Assembly: GCA_002708065.1 (NCBI GenBank)
Contig: PAOO01000008.1
Location: 1 to 6,269 of the forward strand
Length of the DNA: 6,269 bases
Reading direction: 5' to 3'
DNA from: Chloroflexota bacterium
GTDB lineage: Bacteria; Chloroflexota; Dehalococcoidia; Lucifugimonadales; UBA826
Below the pieces are notes generated by a model. That model was not told the origin of the DNA and did not search any database. It saw nothing but the letters and a program-made list of their open reading frames with translations. The position numbers and the translations under genes are program-made. How positions within the stretch are numbered: position 1 is the first letter of the stretch; each line of letters begins with the position of its first letter. Shown here piece after piece: positions 1 through 6,218 of the stretch.

Positions 1-1189
1 CTAGCTTGACCATCCCGTCTGTTTCCCCCAGTGCTATCGCTTTCCCGCTAGCCGTAAACGGAAATTTCCCGACTTTTATATTAATTCCCTGCTCTCTTGC
101 TTGAGATTCTGTAAGTCCGAAGCTAGCAACTTGTGGCTTGCAGTAGATCGCGCGGGGCATCAATGAATAATCGATTTGAGGAGGGTTTAATCCCGCTATA
201 TATTCGATCGCGGTGACAGCCTGAGCCGATGCCACGTGAGCTAGTAGCATCCTACCTGTAACGTCCCCTATAGCGTAGACGCCTGAAACATTCGTTTCCA
301 GATTTTCACCGACGGTAACGAAAGTCCGGTCTGTCGCCACCCCGACTTGTTCCAGGCCGATGCCATCTGTGTTGCCCTGTACACCCACAGCGACCAGGAC
401 TTTGTCGCACTCGATCACAGAATTATTGCCATTTTCGCTAATTTTAACAGTAGCGATGTCTCCGTTAATTTCTATAGCTTCTACACTAGCGCTTGTCCTC
501 GATTCAATCCCTTGGTCTCTGAAGCTTTTATCCAGTACTTCACTGATTTCTTGGTCCTCGTTAGGTACTATTCGATCCATTAGTTCGACAATTGTTACTT
601 CAGACCCATAGGATCGATATACATGTGAGAATTCAGCTCCTGTTGCCCCTCCCCCTATCACAACAACCCTGTTCGGTATTTCTCTCATTTCAAGTGCATC
701 ACGGCTCGTAATTACTACATTATGATCGATCGGAAGGGTTGGAATTTCACGCTGCCTGGCACCAGTGGCGATGATGATATTTTCAGCTGAAACGGTGCGA
801 TTTTCACCGGTTGCTGTACCGATTTGGATCGTGTGAGCATCCACAAAAGTTGCGGAGCCCACAATGTGCTCGACATTGTTCTTCTTCAGTAGATATCCGA
901 CGCCTGTAGTAAGCCTTCTGACGACCTGACGACTTCTATCTATAGCCTTACCAAAGTCGTACGAAAGATTATCGAAGCTAATGCCGAATTTTTCGGCATC
1001 CTTTACTAGGTTGAGCACCTCTGCATTGCGAAGTAACGACTTACTGGGGATACATCCCCAGTTTAGACAGATGCCACCTACTGTTTCTCGCTCAACTATT
1101 GCTGTAGAGAAGCCTAGCTGAGCTGACCTGATCGCTGCTACATACCCACCAGGGCCAGCACCGATAACAAGAATTTCAAAGTCTGCCAA
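1..1189 (-). CDS. lpdA: Dihydrolipoamide dehydrogenase (E3), C-terminus outside the window
   Basis: This is the FAD-dependent E3 subunit of 2-oxoacid dehydrogenase and glycine-cleavage complexes. It reoxidises dihydrolipoyl groups and passes electrons to NAD+ in the cytoplasm. I translated 396 codons without a stop. The FAD-binding GAGPGG is at residues 10-15. The redox disulfide motif GGICLNWGCIPSK has its cysteines at 41 and 46. The NAD-binding GGGATG is at 179-184, and the second FAD motif YAIGDV at 305-310 is followed by AHVASAQA. Family members have about 460-475 residues, so roughly 70 are missing, namely the end of the dimerisation domain with the HxxxxE active-site pair. The start is TTG: an in-frame TGA lies ten codons upstream, no ATG or GTG lies between, and GAGGTG sits 5 nt before the TTG. 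Both redox cysteines use ordinary TGT codons. Related flavin disulfide reductases such as mercuric reductase are less likely, because the sequence is Lpd-like throughout. Confidence 0.95.
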   Translation of the reverse strand, partial: MADFEILVIGAGPGGYVAAIRSAQLGFSTAIVERETVGGICLNWGCIPSKSLLRNAEVLNLVKDAEKFGISFDNLSYDFGKAIDRSRQVVRRLTTGVGYLLKKNNVEHIVGSATFVDAHTIQIGTATGENRTVSAENIIIATGARQREIPTLPIDHNVVITSRDALEMREIPNRVVVIGGGATGAEFSHVYRSYGSEVTIVELMDRIVPNEDQEISEVLDKSFRDQGIESRTSASVEAIEINGDIATVKISENGNNSVIECDKVLVAVGVQGNTDGIGLEQVGVATDRTFVTVGENLETNVSGVYAIGDVTGRMLLAHVASAQAVTAIEYIAGLNPPQIDYSLMPRAIYCKPQVASFGLTESQAREQGINIKVGKFPFTASGKAIALGETDGMVKL

Positions 1190-1194
1190 TAATT

Positions 1195-1200
1195 CACCTC
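1195..1200 (-). promoter_or_regulatory. Ribosome binding site of lpdA
   Basis: GAGGTG on the minus strand, 5 nt before the TTG codon, fixes TTG as the lpdA start. No ATG or GTG is available in frame between here and the upstream TGA. Confidence 0.75.
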
Positions 1201-1246
1201 GAGAGGCACAGGAGAATCAAATATCCCGCTAAATAATTAGTCACGT

Positions 1247-1252
1247 ATTGTA
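1247..1252 (-). promoter_or_regulatory. Possible -10 element of the lpdA promoter
   Basis: TACAAT on the minus strand matches the sigma70 -10 consensus at five of six bases and lies about 58 nt upstream of the lpdA start. No good -35 hexamer is seen at 16-18 nt upstream, so this is a weak call based on one motif and its position. Confidence 0.3.
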
Positions 1253-1436
1253 CACCATAATGCTTCCTGAACTTCCTCTATGAATGCATAAATAGCATCA
1301 GTGTATATACTGGGTAAAGGAACTGAAGTCTCGTTCTTTGGATTTACATAAATGCGATTCAGCAGACAGGTGACGGCCTAGAGGACATCTGTCCACAAGG
1401 GCTGTGGCACAGCTTTTATGACCTATTCGTCTTTTC

Positions 1437-1465
1437 TTGACACTGTTACGCGCCACTAATAGTAT
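1437..1465 (+). promoter_or_regulatory. Sigma70-type promoter for the tRNA genes
   Basis: A perfect TTGACA (1437-1442) is followed by a 17-nt spacer and TAGTAT (1460-1465, four of six matches to TATAAT). The expected transcription start is near 1472, leaving a leader of about 25 nt before tRNA-Phe. This suits a strong stable-RNA promoter. Both tRNAs are probably transcribed together, because only 50 nt separate them. Confidence 0.75.
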
Positions 1466-1497
1466 GAATGCCCGGCTTATCTTGGGGCTGAATATGA

Positions 1498-1570
<73 letters not shown>

Positions 1571-1620
1571 CATCCTCTGAGCAGAATTAATTGGTAAGCC
1601 CCGGCTTGGTTACTGGATGG

Positions 1621-1695
1621 GCGGAAGTAGCTCAGCGGTAGAGCGTCTCCTTGCCAAGGAGAAGGTCGCGGGTTCAAATCCCGTCTTCCGCTCCA
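1621..1695 (+). tRNA. tRNA-Gly (anticodon GCC), CCA encoded
   Basis: The acceptor GCGGAAG pairs with CTTCCGC (1685-1691), and the D stem is GCTC/GAGC. The anticodon stem TCTCC/GGAGA has loop TTGCCAA with GCC at 1653-1655. The T stem GCGGG/CCCGT includes one G-U pair and has loop TTCAAAT. The discriminator T1692 is normal for bacterial tRNA-Gly, and CCA is encoded at 1693-1695. It lies 50 nt after tRNA-Phe and probably shares its promoter. Confidence 0.97.
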
Positions 1696-1778
1696 ATTCC
1701 TCGAGTGGCCGGTTATTGTCGATCAAGAATTAACGTAAAGCCTTCGTGCGGTCAGATACTACAAATTCTCTACTGGGG

Positions 1779-3455
1779 CTATATTTCCGCTAATTCACGT
1801 TTCATCTGCGCTAAACCCATACCTCCGAGGCCCAGTGCCTTCGTGTGCCATTCTCTTAAATTAAAGGAAGGGCCAATTTTTGACTTAGCTGATTCTCTGG
1901 CTTCCAACCAGACTCTTTCGCCAACCTTGTAACTTATTGCTTGGCCAGGTATGCCCAGGTAACGGTCCACCTCGCTCTTCACGAAGTCTTTAGGGAAATG
2001 GCTACGTTGTTCAATGAAATCTAACCCAAGTTCAGGAGTCCAGTCTTCTCCAGGGTGGAAGTCAACGTCGGAGGGGATGCGGAGATTGAGGTGCATGCCT
2101 ATATCGATGATAACCCTCACGGACCGTAGAGCTTGTGCTCGTAGCATTCCTAGGTAGTAATCGGGGTTATCCAGATATCCTAGCTCACCCATAAGTCTTT
2201 CTGCATACAACGCCCACCCCTCAATGTACCCAGAAGTGCCTCCTAACTGGCGTTGGTATCTCGAGAGTTTATCTTCCAAGAAGACTGAGGTTCATATCTG
2301 GAAATGATGACCCGGTACTCCTTCGTGATATGCAATCGAAACCTCTCCCCAAAGAGGAAACCTGGTTTTACCTCCGGTCGGATACCAAGTTCGCCCCGGG
2401 CGGCTAAAATCACCCGAAGGGCGAGTGTAATACATGGCTAAAGCGCCACCAGGGGGAGCAATCATAGCCTCAATTTTGCGAACAGGCTCCGCTATCTCGA
2501 AATGTGTTCCATCTAACTCGTCGATAGTTCTATCCTGAAGCTCTTGCATCCAATGACGGAAGGCATCTTGTCCTTCAATGGATCTTTTGGGATCACTTTC
2601 CAACAACTCCTTTGCAGAATCTATGTCTCCCCCTGGAAGGATCTTACCGGCCGTGATGGCCATTTCTGATTCGACCCATCGAAGTTGTTCCCACCCCCAT
2701 TCATATGTTTCTAAAAGTTCCAGGTTTATGCCGTTATACTCTCTTGCTGCGATGGAGTATCGATCCTTTCCAACTCCATCAGATTGGTCAGCACAGAGTA
2801 GGTATTCGCTAGTCAGGAACTCGGAGAATTTTCCGTATGCATTAATTGCGGCGCAAATTCCTTTTTGTAGATCAGATTTCACGGTAGCTGATTTCAATTC
2901 AGATGCCTCGAAATCACTCATATAATTTAGGAAAAATGATGGGTTGTCAGTAGAACCACTCCAAATCCGCGCCTGGTCTGCACAGCCCTTTGTCTGCCTA
3001 ACTGTAGAAACTAGATCTCGCCGAGCTCCTTCCCGCAGGGTTTCTTCGTATCCAGATAATGCCTCAGGGATATTTGAAAGGCGTATGGCAATGTTTGACC
3101 ACTCCTCTATAGACACTTTCGGCATGTGGTCAAAAACCATGCGTATGCTTTGCATAGGGCTGTGAAGTATATTCAATCGTCGGAAATGTTCACCGCGGTC
3201 GTGGGATTCCAAGTCCGCGCTAATATCTTCCACCATAACTTCTTTTGCTCTACGATCACTGTCATTTTCTAGTGGCGCGACATTTAACTCATTGAGGGTA
3301 TTACGAGCAAGTTGCGCGTTGGCCTCTGCACCTGCTGGGGAGAAATCTCCCAGAGTAGTCTCGTACCCTGGAACGCCCAAAGAAGTCGCTGCGATTGGGT
3401 TTAACGCCGCGATCCGCTCTACGAACTCGTTTGATATGTCATAGACTCGTGTCAT
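1779..3455 (-). CDS. DUF885 family metallopeptidase-like protein with one in-frame TGA
   Basis: This is a DUF885-family protein, a group with a zinc-peptidase-like HE...HH motif; its substrate is unknown here. The ATG at 3455 follows AAGGAG by 5 nt. Codons 1-387 end in HEGVPGHHFQI (377-387), the predicted metal site. Codon 388 is TGA, and the same frame then continues to a TAG at 1779. The second part carries the family's GGTSGYIEGWALYAE (about 405-419, with candidate ligand and catalytic glutamates) and EVDRYLGIPGQAISYKVGE (495-513). The total of 558 residues is normal for the family. The two halves only make a DUF885 enzyme together: the first lacks the distal glutamates and the second lacks the HE...HH motif. 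Relatives, from memory, carry a small residue (Ala, Gly or Ser) where TGA stands. A Gly GGA-to-TGA nonsense change, a sequencing error and recoding are all possible. There is no signal peptide. It lies 120 nt downstream of the DUF35 gene. Confidence 0.85.
2292..2294 (-). other. In-frame TGA inside the DUF885 gene
   Basis: The codons run CAG ATA TGA ACC TCA, right after the metal-binding motif, with family sequence resuming in frame. A small hairpin follows (GTCTTC/GAAGAT around TTG, 2271-2285), but its loop begins only 12 nt after the TGA. That is closer than usual for a bacterial SECIS, so support for selenocysteine here is weak. An internal restart at the TTG at 2279 has no clear ribosome binding site. 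Confidence 0.6.
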
Positions 3456-3480
3456 CAGTTCTCCTTAGTAAACGTCTTCC

Positions 3481-3519
3481 ACTATTGCATACCTTGACGC
3501 GTAAATACTGTGCAATAGT
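3481..3519. repeat. Perfect 9-bp inverted repeat upstream of the DUF885 gene
   Basis: ACTATTGCA (3481-3489) and TGCAATAGT (3511-3519) are exact reverse complements separated by 21 bp that include the palindrome ACGCGT. The repeat lies in the 120-nt gap between the DUF35 and DUF885 genes, about 26-64 nt before the DUF885 start. It could be a spaced operator for a dimeric regulator or a weak leader hairpin. No T-run follows on either side, so it is not a classical terminator. Confidence 0.5.
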
Positions 3520-3575
3520 CAATCCGGGATCATGATGGCGCGCGAAAGATGTCGTTAGATCAGGGTGCTTTGAAT

Positions 3576-3992
3576 TTAGGCAGGTTTGAACTTTGTTAGT
3601 GTGTAATTGTCACTTACATTTTCGAATATGGCAGTAACTTCCATGTCCACGTAGACATCCTCCGGCTCGCATCCCACTATGTTTGAGGGGATCTTTGGCC
3701 CTTCATCGAGCTCAATGATCGCGTATATATGGCCATGTTCTGACTGGAAAGATGGATGAACTGTCTGCCGCACTCTCGTATATGTGTAGATTTTGCCCTT
3801 ACCCGAAACTCCCTTCCAAGAAAGGTCCATGGAGGTGCAGTTAGGGCATGCCTCACGTGGATAAAAGAAAATTTGAGCGCAGTCATTACATACCGGCATG
3901 ATGAGTTCATGCCTTTTCGTAGCTTCCCAGAATGGTCTCGACAACTCTTCATGGAAAGGCATTGGCAGAGGTTTATCGTAAGCGGAAGACAT
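3576..3992 (-). CDS. DUF35 zinc-ribbon/OB-fold protein, thiolase partner subunit
   Basis: This small protein belongs to the DUF35 family (rubredoxin-like zinc ribbon followed by an OB fold). Such proteins pair with thiolase-superfamily enzymes and help bind acyl-CoA substrates. It has 138 residues, the usual length. An N-terminal helical part (about 10-30, with PFWEATKRHEL) leads to the zinc ribbon with C35-x2-C38 and C49-x2-C52. An OB-fold region follows from about 60 to 136 (GKIYTYTRVRQTVHPSF ... YAIIELDEGPKIPSNIVG). The ATG at 3992 is preceded by GAGGTG with a 5-nt gap, and the stop is TAA. It starts 27 nt after the TAA of the thiolase-like gene on the same strand, so the two are almost certainly cotranscribed and form a complex. 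All four zinc cysteines are intact and no in-frame TGA is present. The specific substrate cannot be deduced. Confidence 0.93.
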   Translation of the reverse strand: MSSAYDKPLPMPFHEELSRPFWEATKRHELIMPVCNDCAQIFFYPREACPNCTSMDLSWKGVSGKGKIYTYTRVRQTVHPSFQSEHGHIYAIIELDEGPKIPSNIVGCEPEDVYVDMEVTAIFENVSDNYTLTKFKPA

Positions 3993-4019
3993 ATAGTCAC
4001 CTCGATTACCGTTTTAGGG

Positions 4020-5189
4020 TTAGAGTGTGTCCTCGGACCCGAGGACCAGCGAGCACATCTCACTCGCTGTGCCACCTCAACCATTCACCAAACAAAGATC
4101 GTCTTTTTGCACTTGTCTGCTCCCCGCCTTTTCCATAACCTGGCGGGCGCCTTCAATGACGTGACGGAATCCACCAGCTAGGCCTGGTTGACCTCCGGAG
4201 AGCTGTCCGCCGTCGGTGTTGACTGGAAACTCACCTTTGTAGGTTGTGTCAGTGGCTTCATAAAAGGGACCGACTTCCCCTTTCTCCACCAGTCCAGCAT
4301 CTTCGAGGCACACGGCCGCGAGGATCGTATATCAATCATAAAATTCAGCGAACTCAATATCGCTGGGTGTATAGCCTGCCATCTCAAGTGCTCGTCTCGA
4401 AGATTCCACAGTTGGTGTCTCTGTGAACTTTTCCCTCTGCCAGATGTTTGCTTCTCCTTGCTGAAGGCCTACGCCAAGAATATAAGCAGGTTTATTTTTC
4501 ATCGTCTTGGCGCGTTCTGGGGAGGTAATCACGAGAGCAGCTGCACCATCGCAGGGCATTACTGATTCAAGAAGTTTCAACGGCTCGTTGATGTAACGTG
4601 AATTAAGCACATCTTCTCTTGTGGCGGGTTGCCCGTGGAAAACTGCGTTTACATTCTCCATGGCGTTAAATCTTTGATCCGCTGCCATCTTTGCAAGTTG
4701 TTCTTCAGTGGTTCCGTACTCGTGCATATGGCGTCTGTATATGAGCCCGTAACCAGTGTTAGCTCCAGGTGCCATACCGTACGGTTCCTCCCATTCTGAA
4801 CGAACGCTTGGCCCAGGGGTGCCACGACAGGCTATACGACCCTGTCTGGTGGCATCCTCTCGGGAATTGCCCATAACGACTAGGACGGTTGAGCAGATGC
4901 CGCTATTTATTGCAGACGCTGCAACCATAGTGGCCGTGGCACCGCTTGCGCCCTGCATTGATACACCTGTTGCGAAGCTAGGTTTAATGCCTATGTATTC
5001 CGCCGTAGCGGGCGGAGCTGCCACGCCGTCTGTCACTAGTCCGTCGATGTCATCCTTTACTAGGCCGGCATCTCTGATTGCAAGTCCTGCTGCTTCTGCG
5101 CATAATCCGTATAGAGACCTACCTTCGTGGATACGCCTCGTAGGCACCTCTCCGATACCCACAATAGCAGCTTTTCCTCTGAGGCTCAT
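4020..5189 (-). CDS. Thiolase-like enzyme of the DUF35-linked family, with two in-frame TGA codons (candidate selenoprotein)
   Basis: This is a thiolase-superfamily protein of the SCPx/Ltp2-like, DUF35-partnered type, expected to make or break C-C bonds in acyl-CoA substrates. The ATG at 5189 follows GGAG by 8 nt. The frame runs 389 codons to a TAA at 4020, crossing TGA at codons 286 and 371; this is normal family length. Recognised segments are AAIVGIGEVPTRR (7-19), SMQGASGAT (77-85), MPCDGAAALVI (211-221), the loop EFYD-TGA-YTI (282-289), NTDGGQLSGGQPGLAGG (324-340) and the tail NG-TGA-GGTASE to SLVLGSEDTL (369-389). The usual nucleophilic Cys is Gly80 and the usual GHP His is Gln334, so classic thiolase chemistry is unlikely. 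Ltp2-type aldolases with DUF35 partners are the best-known parallel. TGA286 sits where relatives have Cys in YDCFT. The first open stretch ends at 4332, and a second could restart with GTG at 4313, but neither piece alone would be a complete fold. Confidence 0.85.
4029..4046 (-). repeat. Perfect hairpin at the 3' end of the thiolase-like gene
   Basis: Arms GUCCUCG (4046-4040) and CGAGGAC (4035-4029) form seven GC-rich pairs around the loop GGUC. The hairpin directly abuts the preceding stem-loop and ends 6 nt before the TAA. No U-run follows, so it is not a standard terminator. The GGUC loop begins 37 nt after the second UGA, the outer limit for a bacterial SECIS, and the same tetraloop caps the E. 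coli fdhF element. It could also be an mRNA-stability or translation-coupling structure between the thiolase-like and DUF35 genes. Confidence 0.55.
4047..4069 (-). promoter_or_regulatory. Stem-loop after the second thiolase TGA, SECIS-like
   Basis: Perfect 7-bp arms CAGCGAG (4069-4063) and CUCGCUG (4053-4047) enclose UGAGAUGUG. Two wobble pairs (U-G, G-U) can extend the stem, leaving loop AGAUG, which begins 16 nt after the UGA and has G as its second base. Without the wobble pairs the loop starts 14 nt after the UGA. The position and shape suit a SECIS-like element, but function is inferred only from geometry. Confidence 0.4.
4077..4079 (-). other. Second in-frame TGA of the thiolase-like gene
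   Basis: The codons run GTG AAT GGT TGA GGT GGC ACA. The 18 codons after it (to the TAA at 4020) read like the family's normal C-terminus, G-G-x-x-S ... LVLGSEDTL, so the TGA interrupts rather than ends the gene. Relatives, from memory, have GNGG or a similar G-x-G-G here. If UGA is not read through, the product ends at residue 370 without its last beta strand. Confidence 0.55.
4299..4325 (-). promoter_or_regulatory. SECIS-like stem-loop after the first thiolase TGA
   Basis: On the minus strand, arms AUCCUCGCGGC (4325-4315) and GCCUCGAAGAU (4309-4299) form nine Watson-Crick pairs with two single mismatches around the loop CGUGU. The loop begins 17 nt after the UGA and has G as its second base. 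Bacterial SECIS elements are known to place a short loop with an early G about 16-37 nt after the UGA; in E. coli fdhF the distance is about 18 nt. The structure lies within codons for conserved protein, as bacterial SECIS elements do. The folding was done by eye. Confidence 0.5.
4332..4334 (-). other. In-frame TGA at the conserved Cys of the YDC[FY]T loop: candidate selenocysteine codon
   Basis: The codons run TTT TAT GAT TGA TAT ACG ATC. Family members read Y-D-C-[FY]-T here, equivalent to the HDCF loop whose Cys is catalytic in SCP2-type thiolases. A TGA exactly at a conserved functional Cys is the typical signature of selenocysteine, and a SECIS-like stem-loop follows directly. Alternatives are a Cys TGT/TGC-to-TGA mutation, a sequencing error, or UGA decoded as Cys by an unusual tRNA. 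Confidence 0.6.
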
Positions 5190-5329
5190 ACCGTCAACTC
5201 CGTTCTAAAGGTCCTAAACGCGGTCATATGTCGGGCGGATATTACTACAGCTGGGCCAAAGGGGAAAGTCAAGAAGGTCCCGTCGAGGTTTATTGTGTCA
5301 TCAGCGGTTCCAGCACAAATTCCCAGCAG
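5190..5329 (-). other. Spacer between the hydrolase and thiolase-like genes
   Basis: The 140-nt gap holds the thiolase ribosome binding site (GGAG, 5198-5201) and no clear terminator. In the hydrolase's frame it stays open after the TGA for 46 codons and ends in a TGA that overlaps the thiolase ATG (ATGA). This includes a possible short peptide starting ATG ACC GCG TTT. No family resemblance is seen, so it is treated as non-coding. Confidence 0.5.
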
Positions 5330-6199
5330 TCAGTTAACGACTTTAATGAACTCTAGAATTGTTCTGGCCAAGTCGTTCTCTCTGCCGAAGTAACTATGAT
5401 TTGCACCTGTAACAACTTTTAAGGTAAGTTTTTTTCCGAAGTCGAAATTACCCTTTTCGATAGTCCTCATTGCGAGGCCGCATACCGGCAGTTCCTGATC
5501 GCCGCCAAATTCAGTTTCTAGTTCGCCGAATGTAAAAAGAACCGGAACGTCGATGGATTTAGCATGAACACTTACTTGGTATCTGTTATCAGGATTAAAG
5601 CAGTCGGTAAATGCTTTTGCTGTCCATGTTGAACTCCAAGGAACACCCGGCTTCAATAATGTGTCTGGCCTCCCAGAGGATACCTCCAACATCGCATGTT
5701 CAAAGGCAAAAGTGAAGTCGTCTCGGTGGAGTTGGCGTAACAAGTTGTGGTTGTATTCTCCAGGTGATATGGCTAAAACAGCCTTTACCTCTGGGAAATC
5801 GCCGAGTGCCTGCGAATAAATGGCTCGGACTGCTCCACCACTATGTCCTCCTATCGCAACAAAGTTATGTCCCCTGTCCTTCAGTAAAGAGATCCAGGCC
5901 TCGTAGTCAATCGGGGCCTCGGAAACAGATTCGAAAGCGTAGCCTCTTGGTGGGCCTCCACTGGCTCCATGTGAAATGATGTCGTGGCCCCTTCTGTTTG
6001 CTGAAAGAAAAGTTATCCCATTTTTTGCCAAAGTCTTGCCTATAGATAGGTAAAGAGGTGAGTAAAAATTGCCTCCATCTCCATGGAGAAATATCACTGC
6101 TGAAATCGCTTTCTTAGGTAGCTCCTCATTAGCTTCAATGTAAGCGCCGGCAAGCGGAATACTGTCGGAGGTTACTTTGTGTACGATTTCGACTTTCAC
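5330..6199 (-). CDS. Alpha/beta hydrolase
   Basis: This is a 289-residue cytosolic serine hydrolase of the alpha/beta fold, related to acyl-ester and dienelactone-type hydrolases; the substrate is unknown. The oxyanion region HGDGGNF is at 39-45. The nucleophile elbow GHSGG at 118-122 has Ser120. A candidate acid lies in GELETEFGGD (225-234), and the catalytic His is probably His268 in GANHSYFGREND. There is no signal peptide. The start is GTG at 6199, the first start codon after an in-frame TAA two codons upstream. No clear Shine-Dalgarno sequence is visible, so expression may depend on the upstream gene. The stop is TGA, at the expected end of the fold (final helix LARTILEFIKVVN). The thiolase-like gene follows after 140 nt on the same strand. 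Hydrolysis of a CoA-pathway ester or thioester would fit the context, but that is inference. Confidence 0.9.
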   Translation of the reverse strand: MKVEIVHKVTSDSIPLAGAYIEANEELPKKAISAVIFLHGDGGNFYSPLYLSIGKTLAKNGITFLSANRRGHDIISHGASGGPPRGYAFESVSEAPIDYEAWISLLKDRGHNFVAIGGHSGGAVRAIYSQALGDFPEVKAVLAISPGEYNHNLLRQLHRDDFTFAFEHAMLEVSSGRPDTLLKPGVPWSSTWTAKAFTDCFNPDNRYQVSVHAKSIDVPVLFTFGELETEFGGDQELPVCGLAMRTIEKGNFDFGKKLTLKVVTGANHSYFGRENDLARTILEFIKVVN

Positions 6200-6218
6200 G
6201 GCTTATTTAATTTGAGTT

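Larger units (their letters stand above)
1190..1497. other. Divergent intergenic region between lpdA and the tRNA genes
   Basis: This stretch of about 300 bases holds no supportable gene. It contains the leader of lpdA (minus strand) and, at its right end, the tRNA promoter (plus strand). Short inverted repeats are present, such as GGACA/TGTCC around 1383-1394 and GCTGT/ACAGC with a following TTTT at 1401-1417. Neither is long enough, or placed after a gene, to be called a terminator. The open frame on the minus strand through the tRNA region is antisense to the tRNAs. Confidence 0.7.

Noticed and set aside
347..611. Two plus-strand open frames of about 80 codons
   Set aside because: They lie wholly inside the antisense of lpdA, which has complete family motifs.
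1401..1417. GCTGT-GGC-ACAGC followed by TTTT as a Rho-independent terminator
   Set aside because: The stem has only five pairs with a short T-run, and no plus-strand gene precedes it in the window.
2578..3165. Plus-strand open frames opposite the DUF885 gene
   Set aside because: These are shadows of a well-supported gene, with no ribosome binding site or family resemblance.
4029..4046. The GTCCTCG/CGAGGAC hairpin as a terminator of the thiolase-like gene
   Set aside because: No T-run follows on the transcribed strand, the hairpin lies inside the extended coding frame, and the DUF35 gene follows 27 nt after the TAA.
4077..4313. Separate small gene beginning with GTG inside the thiolase-like gene
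   Set aside because: It is in the same frame and supplies the C-terminal part of the same fold. No ribosome binding site precedes it, and its start lies inside the predicted stem-loop.
3677..4565. Open frames on both strands around the DUF35 gene and the thiolase C-terminal part
   Set aside because: They are alternative frames of real coding sequence. The only frames with conserved motifs are those assigned to DUF35 and the thiolase-like enzyme.
1779..5189. Genome-wide reassignment of TGA to Trp or Gly
   Set aside because: Trp would be out of place in YD-x-YT, G-x-GG and QI-x-TS. Gly fits better, but the code-25 lineages are not expected to carry these pathways, and the hydrolase uses TGA as its natural stop. 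Not excluded without the whole genome.
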